Of a DNA stretch of 64,000 nucleotides, positions 35,339-44,249 are shown piece after piece. The position numbers and the translations under genes are program-made. The stretch lies in assembly GCF_022879575.1 (NCBI RefSeq), contig NZ_CP084261.1, positions 1,116,001-1,180,000 of the forward strand, written 5' to 3'. This DNA comes from Caballeronia sp. SL2Y3. GTDB taxonomy: Bacteria; Pseudomonadota; Gammaproteobacteria; Burkholderiales; Burkholderiaceae. The notes under the pieces are model-generated. The model saw only the letters and a list, made by a program, of their open reading frames with translations. It did not search any database and was not told where the DNA came from. The stretch's first letter is position 1, and each line of letters begins with the position of its first letter.

Positions 35339-35624
35339 CGAAAGAAGCGCGAGGCGCCGAGTGGTTGCGTTGGCCGGCGAAGCGGAAGAACTGCGCATTC
35401 TAACGTCGTATCGCGCGAGCACCGGCGCATGAACCGCGAATAGGCCTGAACTCGCTGCACCGGGACGTTGTCTTAAACCGTCTATGCCCACGGGCAATCC
35501 AGAAGTCCACAGAAAGTCGAGCACCGCGCGAAGCCGCCGCTCACGTCATTGCATCAGCCGCATCCGAACGCCGTGCCCGATTCACACAAGCACGCGAAGA
35601 AAACGCCGCATCGATGGAGACGTC

Positions 35625-36593
35625 ATGACTCAAGCTGCCCCGTCGCCCCGCTTTTCCAGTGCCTTTGCCGAAGCCGTTCATGCCGGCTTGTCCAAGCGCC
35701 CGCAGAAAGAACTGCCTTCGATGTATCTGTATGACGAAGTCGGCTCTGCCCTCTTCGAAGTGATCACTGCGCTGCCGGAATACGGCGTGACGCGCGCCGA
35801 AGAACGCGTGCTGAAGGCGCATGCCGCCGACATCGTGGCCGCGCTGCCCGGCAACGTGAAAGTCGCGGAACTCGGCAGCGGAAGCGGACGCAAGACACGC
35901 CGCATTCTAGAAGCACTGTGTAAAAAGCAGCCGACCGCCTACTACCCCATCGAAATCTCGCGCACGGCTTTGCAACTATGCCGTCGCGAACTGGGCGATA
36001 TCGAGCGCATTTCGATCGTCGGCTACGAACGCGACTATCTGGCCGGCCTGTCCGAAGTAAGCGCCCGGCGTAACAAGGGCGAGCGGCTGCTCGTGCTATT
36101 TCTCGGCAGCACCATCGGCAACTTCGCGCGCCTTGCGGCCACCAAGTTCCTCCAGTCGATCCGCAGCATGCTGGAACCCGGCGATGCGCTTCTGCTCGGC
36201 ACCGATCTGATCAAGCCCTTGCCCGTGCTGATCGCGGCCTACGACGATCCCATCGGCGTGACGGCGGCGTTCAATCTGAATCTGCTCGCGCGCATCAACC
36301 GCGAGTTGCACGGCGACTTTCCGCTCGACGCGTTCGAACACGTCGCGCGCTTCAATCCCGACGCGCGCAGCATCGAAATGCACCTGCGCGCGAAGCGTCC
36401 GTTGACGGCGCGCGTGCGCGATGCCGGCTTGCACGTCGACTTCCGCGAAGGCGAAACCATCTGGACGGAAAGCAGCCACAAGTACGCAGCCGAAGAAGTC
36501 GCGCCAATCGCCATCGATGCGGGCTTCGAATGCACGCACCAATGGCGCGACGACGAATGGCACTTCGCGGAGAGCCTGCTGGTCGCGCGCTAA
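35625..36593 (+). CDS. egtD: L-histidine N-alpha-methyltransferase, EgtD-like
   Basis: EgtD trimethylates histidine to hercynine, the first step of ergothioneine synthesis. The 322-residue protein has the SAM-binding VAELGSGSGRKTRRILEAL, PIEISRTALQLC and LFLGSTIGNF motifs of the family, with the catalytic region DLIKPLPVLIAAYDDPIGVTAAFN. Start ATG 35625 begins the conserved domain. No egtB sulfoxide synthase lies nearby; the pair may be split in this genome. Confidence 0.85.
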   Translation: MTQAAPSPRFSSAFAEAVHAGLSKRPQKELPSMYLYDEVGSALFEVITALPEYGVTRAEERVLKAHAADIVAALPGNVKVAELGSGSGRKTRRILEALCKKQPTAYYPIEISRTALQLCRRELGDIERISIVGYERDYLAGLSEVSARRNKGERLLVLFLGSTIGNFARLAATKFLQSIRSMLEPGDALLLGTDLIKPLPVLIAAYDDPIGVTAAFNLNLLARINRELHGDFPLDAFEHVARFNPDARSIEMHLRAKRPLTARVRDAGLHVDFREGETIWTESSHKYAAEEVAPIAIDAGFECTHQWRDDEWHFAESLLVAR

Positions 36594-36613
36594 CGCGTGC
36601 CGCTCAGTGCTGC

Positions 36614-36913
36614 TCAGTGCTGCTCGAAGCGTTCGTAGCGCTTTTCGACGTACCGCTCTTCGCTGAAGAAATCGGTGACGCGGGCATGCGGCGGCCCGCG
36701 TCGCAGCCATTCCAGCATTAGATCGACTTGATTCGCCGCGCCCTGAATGACGGCTTCCACCGAGCCGTCGTTGAGATTCGCGACATAGCCGCGCACGCCG
36801 AGCGCATGCGCGCGCCGCACGGTGTGATGGCGAAACCCGACGCCCTGCACCACGCCTTTCACACGCACGTAATAGGTTTCGATCCTCGTATCGAGATCCG
36901 GGCCGGACATCAT
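36614..36913 (-). CDS. acyP: Acylphosphatase
   Basis: A 99-residue acylphosphatase. VVQGVGFRHHTVRRA holds the phosphate-binding arginine and GYVANLNDGSVEAVIQG the catalytic asparagine. It hydrolyses carboxyl-phosphate bonds in the cytoplasm. The gene is convergent with egtD. Confidence 0.92.
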   Translation of the reverse strand: MMSGPDLDTRIETYYVRVKGVVQGVGFRHHTVRRAHALGVRGYVANLNDGSVEAVIQGAANQVDLMLEWLRRGPPHARVTDFFSEERYVEKRYERFEQH

Positions 36914-37009
36914 GCAATTCCTCGTGACTGATTCATACGCCGCATTGTAGTCACGCGCGCGAATCCGCGTAGACCGCGCGTTCGAACTTGCGCGTCCGGA
37001 CTTGCGCGT

Positions 37010-38149
37010 TCAGCCTAGACGAAACGTCTGCACGTTATCGTCCCGATCGCCCGCAGTGGGACGCGCCACGCGAGGCAGCGTGACTTCGAAAATGGTGCCC
37101 GTCTCCGCGGACGAGCGCACTTTCACATCGCCGCCGTGCATCCGCGCGATTTCCCGCGTGATGTAAAGGCCGAGGCCAAGCCCGCCCGATTCATGCTGAC
37201 GCCGCCCCGACCGATACGGCGCGAAGATGTTCGGCACCACGTCGGGCGGGATCTCGCCCGCGTTCTGCACGATGATGCTGACGTTCTGCGCGCCGCCTTC
37301 GAGCCGCACCTGTATCGCCGCGCCTTCCAGCCCGTGCTGCAGCGCATTGCCGATCAGATTCGAGAACACTTGCGAGAGCAGATCGCCGTCGGCTTGCAGG
37401 AGCGTATCGCCCTGACGCAGCACGAAAATGCGTCCCTTGCCGACGCGCGCCTCGTATTCCTCGACGATATTCTTCGCAAGCGTGCTGAGTTCGACCGCTC
37501 GCGGCTGCAACGTCACGCGGCCGCCGCGCAGCCGCGCGAGGTTCAGCAACTGATCGACCATGCGGACCATGCGCATGCCGCTCGACTTGATGCGCGTGCC
37601 GATATTCGCGACGTTCTCGTCCTTCACGAAGCGCGACAGATATTCGGCCGACGCGATTACCGCCGACAGCGGCGTGCGCAGGTCATGGCCGAGCACGGCC
37701 ATCAGCATCTCGTTCGCATCGAGCAGCTGCTGCACGGTGGCGAGTTGCGTCGCGAGCTGTTGCTTCTGCCGTTCGATCTGAATGAAGACATCGACCTTCG
37801 AATTGAGGATGCGCGAATCGAACGGCTTGTAGAGGAAGTCCACCGCGCCCGCTTCGTAGCCGCGAAACGTGCGGTTCGTGTCCTGCGCCGTCGCGGTCAG
37901 AAAGATGATCGGCACGTGCGCGGTGCGCGGGCTGCCGCGCATGAATTCCGCCAGCTCGAAGCCATCCATGCCGGGCATGTTGACGTCGAGGATGGCGAGC
38001 GCGACTTCGTGCTTGAGCAGGAGTTCGAGCGCAGCCGGACCCGATTCCGCCTTCAGCACCGACAGATCCGGCCGCGCGAGCGACGCTTCGAGCGCGGTGA
38101 TGTTGTTGCGGATGTCGTCGACGATCAGCACATGAATGGGTTGCGTCAT
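37010..38149 (-). CDS. Response-regulator/histidine kinase fusion
   Basis: The protein starts with a receiver domain (LIVDDIRNNITAL, Asp55 in LAILDVNMPG) followed by a coiled coil and a kinase core with LMAVLGHDLRTPLSAVIAS (His155) and ATPase motifs RSGRRQHESGGLGLGLYITREI. It lacks membrane segments, so it is a cytoplasmic kinase whose own receiver may gate it. It follows the CheB/CheR genes on the same strand. Confidence 0.9.
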   Translation of the reverse strand: MTQPIHVLIVDDIRNNITALEASLARPDLSVLKAESGPAALELLLKHEVALAILDVNMPGMDGFELAEFMRGSPRTAHVPIIFLTATAQDTNRTFRGYEAGAVDFLYKPFDSRILNSKVDVFIQIERQKQQLATQLATVQQLLDANEMLMAVLGHDLRTPLSAVIASAEYLSRFVKDENVANIGTRIKSSGMRMVRMVDQLLNLARLRGGRVTLQPRAVELSTLAKNIVEEYEARVGKGRIFVLRQGDTLLQADGDLLSQVFSNLIGNALQHGLEGAAIQVRLEGGAQNVSIIVQNAGEIPPDVVPNIFAPYRSGRRQHESGGLGLGLYITREIARMHGGDVKVRSSAETGTIFEVTLPRVARPTAGDRDDNVQTFRLG

Positions 38150-38188
38150 CTGGTGACTCCTTGCCTTCGTTGTTGCGTGTCGAACGTC

Positions 38189-38788
38189 TTATCGGCGCGC
38201 GCGTCCCGCGAGGCGCACGACCATGTCGTCCAGCGTGAGAATGTCCTGCACCGCGCCTTGCGCGATGGCTCCGAGCGGCATCGCGGTCGCGGAGGCCGTC
38301 TTCGGGTCCTGCGCCCAGCATAGGCCGCCTGCATCGCGGATCGCGCGTGCGCCGCGCGCGCCGTCGTCGTTCGCGCCCGAGAGCACGATGCCGAGCAGCC
38401 GCTTGCCGTACGCATGCGCCGCCGATTCGAACAGCACGTCCACCGATGGCCGCGAGAAGCGCACCGGCGGGTCTACCGACAGCGCGATAGCAGGCGGCTC
38501 GCCGCCTTCGGCCTCGACCATCATGTGATAGCCGGGCGGCGCGAAATACACGGTGCCAGGCGCGATCTCGTCCTTGTCGAACGGTTCCACCACGCGCAGC
38601 CGGCAGCGTTCGGCGAAGAGCGCGGGCAAGAGGCTCGGCTGACCGTGCCGCACATGCACCACGATCAGCACCGGCGCCGCGAAGTCGCGCGGCAACTCGG
38701 GCAGCAGCAGGTTGAGCGCCTCGACGCCGCCCGCGGATGCGCCGATCACCACGGCGTCGAAGGCATCGGGGATGGCTGCGGGGCTCAT
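38189..38788 (-). CDS. cheB: CheB-type methylesterase without receiver domain
   Basis: The 199-residue protein is a stand-alone CheB catalytic domain. VVIGASAGGVEALN contains the nucleophile Ser18, LIVVHVRHGQ holds the histidine, and GIVLSGANDDGARG the acidic residue. The receiver domain normally fused to CheB is missing; the flanking receiver-containing kinase may replace it. The ATG at 38788 follows the CheR stop by two bases. It probably demethylates chemoreceptor glutamates. Confidence 0.9.
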   Translation of the reverse strand: MSPAAIPDAFDAVVIGASAGGVEALNLLLPELPRDFAAPVLIVVHVRHGQPSLLPALFAERCRLRVVEPFDKDEIAPGTVYFAPPGYHMMVEAEGGEPPAIALSVDPPVRFSRPSVDVLFESAAHAYGKRLLGIVLSGANDDGARGARAIRDAGGLCWAQDPKTASATAMPLGAIAQGAVQDILTLDDMVVRLAGRARR

Positions 38789-38790
38789 CG

Positions 38791-39627
38791 CTATACCTTC
38801 TGATAAAGCCGCTCGCGCGCGTTGAAATCCGCGAAGCGGTCCGTGTGTCTGGAAAAGCGCAGGCTTTCCTTGCTGCCGAGTCCGAGAAAGCCGCGCCGCA
38901 CGAGCGAATCGCTGAACAGTCCGAGCGCGCGGTCCTGCAACGCGCGATCGAAATAGATCAGCACGTTGCGGCACGAAACGAGGTGCGCTTCCAGAAACAC
39001 GCTGTCGGTGGCGAGGCTGTGATCCGCGAACACGACGCGCGACTTGAGCGTCTGCGAGAACTTCGCCGCGCCGTACGCCGCGTGATAGTAGTCCGACAAC
39101 GAACGTTTGCCGCCCGCCGCGAGGTAGTTCTGGCTGAAGCCCGCCATGCGCTCCAGCGGATAGATGCCGCTCTCCGCCTGCCGCAACGCCTCGGCGTTGA
39201 TGTCCGTCGCATAGAATAGCGTGCGCTCCGCGATGTTCTCCTCGGCGAACAGCACCGCGAGCGACCACAACTCTTCGCCGCTGCTGCAACCCGCGACCCA
39301 TACCTTGATGGACGGATACGTCTGCAGAATCGGCACGACTTGCTCGCGTATCGCGCGGAAATAGCTCGGGTCGCGGAACATTTCGCTGACCTGCACCGTG
39401 AGGTACTGAAAGAGCCGCGCGAAGAGCGCCGGTTCGCGCAGTATGCGCTCCTGCAACTGCGAAAGCGTTTCGCATTCCAGGTCATGCACGGCCTGCGCGA
39501 GCCTGCGCCGCAGCGAACTCACCGAGTAATGCCGGAAGTCGTGCTGATACTTGAGATAAATGGCTTCGAGGAGCAGCTTCAGTTCGATGTCGAACGTGGC
39601 GTCTTCCTCGTGCTTGCTGTCGTTCAT
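38791..39627 (-). CDS. cheR: CheR-type protein-glutamate methyltransferase
   Basis: The 278-residue protein has the CheR N-terminal helical domain (IYLKYQHDFRHYSVSSLRRRL) and the methyltransferase fold with VWVAGCSSGEELWSLAVL and FYATDINAEALRQAESGIY. It methylates receptors using SAM. The usual EE-PYS motif reads EELWS here. CheB follows at once, and the large hybrid kinase precedes it by 16 bases. Confidence 0.92.
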   Translation of the reverse strand: MNDSKHEEDATFDIELKLLLEAIYLKYQHDFRHYSVSSLRRRLAQAVHDLECETLSQLQERILREPALFARLFQYLTVQVSEMFRDPSYFRAIREQVVPILQTYPSIKVWVAGCSSGEELWSLAVLFAEENIAERTLFYATDINAEALRQAESGIYPLERMAGFSQNYLAAGGKRSLSDYYHAAYGAAKFSQTLKSRVVFADHSLATDSVFLEAHLVSCRNVLIYFDRALQDRALGLFSDSLVRRGFLGLGSKESLRFSRHTDRFADFNARERLYQKV

Positions 39628-39643
39628 CGGATCGAATGTCGGT

Positions 39644-42600
39644 TCATCGCTGCCGCAGCCAGACGCGGCATAACGACACGAGCTTATCCACGTCGATGGG
39701 CTTCGATATGTAGTCGTCCGCACCCGCCTCGAGACATTTCTCGCGATCGCTCTGCATGGCTTTCGCCGTCAGCGCGATGATCGGCAGGCGCGCGTGCTCG
39801 GGGTGCTTGCGAATCTCGGTCATTGCGGTGAGGCCGTCCATCTCGGGCATCATCACGTCCATCAGAACGAGATCGATGTCGTCGCGGCGCGCCAGCGCTT
39901 CCAGCGCCTCGCGTCCGTTGCGCGCGATTTCGAGCGTCGCGCCGAGCGGCTCGATCACGCGCGAAAGCGCGAAGATATTGCGCACGTCGTCTTCCGCGAG
40001 AAGGATGTTGCGGCCTTCGAACACGTCGTCGCGCTGACGGGCCGCGCGCAGCATGCGCTGCTGCTCCGGCGGCAGCGCGCTTTCGACGCTGTGCAGAAAC
40101 AACGTCACTTCGTCGAGCAAGCGCTCCGGCGACTTCGCGCCCTTGATGATGATGGACTTCGAGTAACGCCGCAGACGCTGTTCTTCTTCCGCCGAAATCT
40201 GCCGGCCCGTATAGACGATCACCGGCGGCGACGCGTGGCCGCTGCTCGTCGAGACTTTCTCCAGCAACTCGTAGCCCGAACCGTCGGGCAGCGCCAGGTC
40301 CATCACGACGCAATCGAACGGCGCGCGCTTCATCTCCTCCAGCGCTTCCGATATCGATCCGGCTTCCACGATGCCGACCGTCTCGCTCGCCAGCAACGCG
40401 TGAATGCTTTGCCGCAGCGCGGGGTCGTCCTCGACCACGAGCACGCGCCGCGGGCCCTGCGACGAACGCGCTTCCAGCTTGCGGATGGCCTGCGCGAGAT
40501 CGTCGCGGGCGCTCGGCTTGAGCGTATAGCCGATTGCGCCGAGATGCAGCGCGACATCGGCGTGATCCGTGGCGGACACGATATGAATCGGGATGTGGCG
40601 CGTCATCGGGTCGTGCTTGAGCCATTCGAGCACGGTGAGACCCGACTGATCGGGCAAGCCGATATCCAGCAGAATGCCGTTCGGCTGCATGGAGCGCGCG
40701 AGCTCGACGCCCTGCGTGGCCGTGGCCGCGTGCACGCAGTCGAAGTCGAGTTCGTGCGCGAGGTCGTAAAGGATATGCGCGAAACGTCGATCGTCTTCGA
40801 TCACGAGAATCACGCGATTCGGCCGCTGACGTTTCGCGCGGTCATCGGCGATGCCTTGTGGCTCGGGCATCGCGGCAACCGGTTGCGGTGGAACGGGCGA
40901 GGGCGCGGGCGCAGGCGCCACGGCGCGCGGCGGCTCGACCGCAGCCGGTTCGGGCTCTTTCATGTGGCCGATGGTGTCGAGCTTCGCGGTCACGGTGCCT
41001 TCATGGCTGTCGAGCGGAAGCGTCACCGAGAACACGCTGCCACGCCCCACTTCGCTCGATACGCCGACCGAGCCGCCGAGGAGCCGCGAGAATTCGCGCG
41101 AGATCGACAGGCCGAGGCCGCTGCCGCCGTACTTGCGGCTCGTCGTGCCGTCCGCCTGCTGGAACGCCTGGAAGATGAGGTCTTGCTTGTCGCGCGGAAT
41201 GCCGATGCCCGTATCGCGCACTTCGAAGCGCACCGCGTCGTCGCCCGCGCGCAGAACGGCGACGGTCACGCTGCCGCGCTCGGTGAACTTGAAGGCGTTG
41301 GACAGCAGATTGCGCAGCACCTGCAAAAGCCGCTGACTGTCGGTGACGAAGTACTGCGGCACGTTCTCGCCGATTTCGGTGACGAACGAAAGCCCCTTGC
41401 TTTCCGCGACCGGCGCGAAAGATTGCCGCAGCGCCTGCATCAGCGACTCCACGGCCGTCGGCGCGAACTGCACGTCCATCTGGCCGGCTTCGACCTTCGA
41501 CAGATCGAGAATGTCGTTGATGAGCGAAAGCAGATCGCTATTGGACGAGTGAATCGTCGCGGCGTAGCGCACCTGCTCGTCCGTCAGATTGCCCTGCTTG
41601 TTGTCCTGCAGCAGCTTCGCGAGAATCAGCGAGCTATTGAGCGGCGTTCGCAACTCATGCGACATGTTCGCGAGGAACTCGGACTTGTACTGGCTCGCGC
41701 GCTCCATTTCCAGCGCGTTGGCGGTCAACTCCTGCTGCGCCTGAAGCAGTTCGGTCTTTTGCCGCTCGAGATGCTGCGCGTGCTCTTCGAGCTGCACGTT
41801 GGTCTGTTCGAGCTCGGCCTGTTGCTGTTCGAGACGCGCCTGCGAGTCTTGCAACGCGCGGCCGCGTTCCTCAAGTTCCTCGTTCGACACGCGCAGTTCT
41901 TCCTGCTGCACCTGCAACTCTTCGCTTTGCCGCTGCGTTTCTTCCAGCAGTTCGACAAGCCGCATGCGATACCGCGCCGAGCGCATCGCCATGCCCATCG
42001 CTTCGGCGGCCAGTTCCAGCAGCACGCGGGCGTCGTCGAAACGGCCCTCGTCGCCGACGAAACCGACTTCGATCGCGCCCGCCACATCGCCATCGGCGTA
42101 AAGCGGCGCGACGATTACGCGCGATGCCGACGCCGCGCCGAGCGCCGATCCCGCCTTCAGATAATGCGCGGACGCATCGCGAAGCTGAAGCACGCGCTTG
42201 TCGACAATCGCCTGTCCGACGAGCCCCTCGCCGCGCGCAATGCGGCGCGGCGCGCCGTTTTCGTCGGGCAGCGCCCAGGCCGCGATGCGTTCGAGCGTCT
42301 CGCCTTCGAGGACGTAGACTACGCCCACCTTCGCATTCACATACGGAATGAGAGAACGCAAAATGCTGACGCCGATGGACGCCGGAGACTGCTCGCCGCG
42401 CAATTGCAGACTCATTTGCGCGACGCCTTCCTGCAACCAGGCGGTGCGTTGTACCGCGAGCCGCGATTTGATATACAGGTGCGCCACGATCGAAAGCACG
42501 AGCAGCACGAAAATGCCCATCGCGCGATTGAGTTGCAGCACTTCGCGGCTGGCGACGGAGTCTCCCGTGGAAAGCACGTAGCCGAGAATCATCAGCACCG

Positions 42601-42790
42601 ACCCCGCGCCCGCGGTAATGATCGGAACGGCCGGGCGGTTGATCCACATGCACAGCACGACGGGCAACACGTAGAACACCCAGATCGCGACGCGCATGGG
42701 CATCAGCAGATCGATGGCGAACAGCACCGCAAGGGAGATTGCGATGGCGATGTAGATCCAAAGAGCGTGGTTGCGGTTGTCCTGAGGCAT
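39644..42790 (-). CDS. Hybrid sensor kinase: membrane, GAF, HisKA, three receivers
   Basis: This 1048-residue protein has several N-terminal helices (about residues 10-105), a GAF-like region (about 125-270), a Gln/Glu-rich coiled coil (about 275-365), then a kinase core with FLANMSHELRTPLNS (His378) and DTGIGIPRDKQDLIFQAFQQADG. Three receiver domains follow: ILVIEDDRRFAHILYDL, VLVVEDDPALRQSIHALL and ILLAEDDVRNIFALSRV, the last with aspartate in LVLMDVMMPEMDG. Start ATG 42790 is preferred over an earlier frame with no membrane signal. It heads the kinase-CheR-CheB-kinase cluster. Confidence 0.9.
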   Translation of the reverse strand: MPQDNRNHALWIYIAIAISLAVLFAIDLLMPMRVAIWVFYVLPVVLCMWINRPAVPIITAGAGSVLMILGYVLSTGDSVASREVLQLNRAMGIFVLLVLSIVAHLYIKSRLAVQRTAWLQEGVAQMSLQLRGEQSPASIGVSILRSLIPYVNAKVGVVYVLEGETLERIAAWALPDENGAPRRIARGEGLVGQAIVDKRVLQLRDASAHYLKAGSALGAASASRVIVAPLYADGDVAGAIEVGFVGDEGRFDDARVLLELAAEAMGMAMRSARYRMRLVELLEETQRQSEELQVQQEELRVSNEELEERGRALQDSQARLEQQQAELEQTNVQLEEHAQHLERQKTELLQAQQELTANALEMERASQYKSEFLANMSHELRTPLNSSLILAKLLQDNKQGNLTDEQVRYAATIHSSNSDLLSLINDILDLSKVEAGQMDVQFAPTAVESLMQALRQSFAPVAESKGLSFVTEIGENVPQYFVTDSQRLLQVLRNLLSNAFKFTERGSVTVAVLRAGDDAVRFEVRDTGIGIPRDKQDLIFQAFQQADGTTSRKYGGSGLGLSISREFSRLLGGSVGVSSEVGRGSVFSVTLPLDSHEGTVTAKLDTIGHMKEPEPAAVEPPRAVAPAPAPSPVPPQPVAAMPEPQGIADDRAKRQRPNRVILVIEDDRRFAHILYDLAHELDFDCVHAATATQGVELARSMQPNGILLDIGLPDQSGLTVLEWLKHDPMTRHIPIHIVSATDHADVALHLGAIGYTLKPSARDDLAQAIRKLEARSSQGPRRVLVVEDDPALRQSIHALLASETVGIVEAGSISEALEEMKRAPFDCVVMDLALPDGSGYELLEKVSTSSGHASPPVIVYTGRQISAEEEQRLRRYSKSIIIKGAKSPERLLDEVTLFLHSVESALPPEQQRMLRAARQRDDVFEGRNILLAEDDVRNIFALSRVIEPLGATLEIARNGREALEALARRDDIDLVLMDVMMPEMDGLTAMTEIRKHPEHARLPIIALTAKAMQSDREKCLEAGADDYISKPIDVDKLVSLCRVWLRQR

Positions 42791-42963
42791 CGTTGACCAG
42801 TAGTGTGTCCGTTTTGCGAAGGCCGCGCGCCCCGCAGCAGGCACGGACCATAGCACGAGCCGCAACGCCTTGTCACATCGGCTCCGGCGGCGATTCGCGC
42901 AGCCATTTCGGCGCGGCACTTGTTACGAACGATCGCGCGAAGAGCGCATCTCACGAGGTAAGA

Positions 42964-43974
42964 ATGACAGATATATCCGGCTCTCGCGTGCTCATCACCG
43001 GCGCCTCGGGTTTCGTCGGGTCGGCGCTCGCGCGGCTCGCCATCGACCGCGGTTTCGACGTGCGGCTGCTCGTGCGCGCGACGAGTCCGCGCAAGAACGT
43101 GGAGTCGCTCGACGCGGAAATCGTCGTCGGCGACATGCGCGACGAAGCGTCGATGCGCACGGCGCTCAAGGGCATGCGCTATCTCTTTCACGTCGCGGCG
43201 GACTATCGCATCTGGGCGCCGGACCCGAGCGAGATCGAGCGCGCGAACCTGCAAGGCACCGAGGCCACGATGCGCGCGGCGCTCGCCGAAGGCGTCGAGC
43301 GCATCGTCTACACGAGCAGCGTCGCGACGTTGAAGGTGACGAGCTCGGGCGCGATCGTCGACGAAACGAAGCCGTCGGATGCGGCAAGCACCATCGGCGC
43401 ATACAAGCGCAGCAAGGTGCTGGCCGAGCGCGCGGTGGAACGGATGGTCGGGAACGACGCGCTGCCGGCGGTCATCGTCAATCCGTCGACGCCCATCGGC
43501 CCGCGCGACGTGCGTCCGACGCCGACGGGGCGCATCATCGTCGAGGCGGCGACCGGCAAGATTCCCGCGTTCGTCGATACAGGGCTGAATCTCGTGCATG
43601 TGGATGACGTCGCGAACGGCCACTTTCTCGCGCTAGAACGCGGCAAGATCGGCGAGCGCTACATTCTCGGCGGCGAAAATCTGCCGTTGCAGCAGATGCT
43701 CGCGGATATCGCCGGACTCGTCGGCCGCAAGCCGCCGACCATCAAGCTGCCGCGCGGGCCGCTGTATCCGCTCGCCATCGGCGCGGAGATGTTCGCGAAG
43801 GTGAGCGGCAAGGAGCCGTTCGTGACCGTCGACGGCCTGCGCATGTCGAAGAACAAGATGTACTTCACGTCGGCGAAGGCGGAAGCGGAACTGGGCTATC
43901 GGGCGCGGCCGTATCGCGAAGGCTTGCGCGACGCGCTCGACTGGTTCCGGGCGAACGGCTATCTCGACGCGTAA
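42964..43974 (+). CDS. hpnA: Hopanoid-associated sugar epimerase HpnA
   Basis: The 336-residue short-chain dehydrogenase/epimerase has the NAD-binding VLITGASGFVGSALARLA, the catalytic YKRSK (Tyr-Lys) and a C-terminal RARPYREGLRDALDWFRANGYL typical of HpnA. In hopanoid producers it is linked to modification of the bacteriohopanetetrol side chain; its exact substrate is not certain. It is separated from hpnB by isocitrate dehydrogenase. Confidence 0.88.
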   Translation: MTDISGSRVLITGASGFVGSALARLAIDRGFDVRLLVRATSPRKNVESLDAEIVVGDMRDEASMRTALKGMRYLFHVAADYRIWAPDPSEIERANLQGTEATMRAALAEGVERIVYTSSVATLKVTSSGAIVDETKPSDAASTIGAYKRSKVLAERAVERMVGNDALPAVIVNPSTPIGPRDVRPTPTGRIIVEAATGKIPAFVDTGLNLVHVDDVANGHFLALERGKIGERYILGGENLPLQQMLADIAGLVGRKPPTIKLPRGPLYPLAIGAEMFAKVSGKEPFVTVDGLRMSKNKMYFTSAKAEAELGYRARPYREGLRDALDWFRANGYLDA

Positions 43975-44249
43975 GACGCGCGGGCGCAGTCCGCCGATCG
44001 CCTGCAACGCACTCTTGTATAAGACCCAAAAATTCTAAGTCATTGATCCAACGGAGAAAGGCCCGTTTTCCGGTGCTTCGGCGAGCAATTTCACGCACGC
44101 GGCGCCCGCAAAATCAGGCAAAATAGCGGACTGATGCCGGAAGGCGCGAGCAACCATGTTGCGTGCGACCGCAGGCGCGAGAGCGCCCGCGCAGGTCCAC
44201 AGTAGCCGGCGGTCCTTTTTCAACCCGTTTCTGGATGTCGAGACAAGCG

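Noticed and set aside
39794..42796. 1000-codon open frame on the plus strand
   Set aside because: It is antisense to the hybrid kinase, whose domains are unmistakable; the frame is open only because of GC-rich codon bias.
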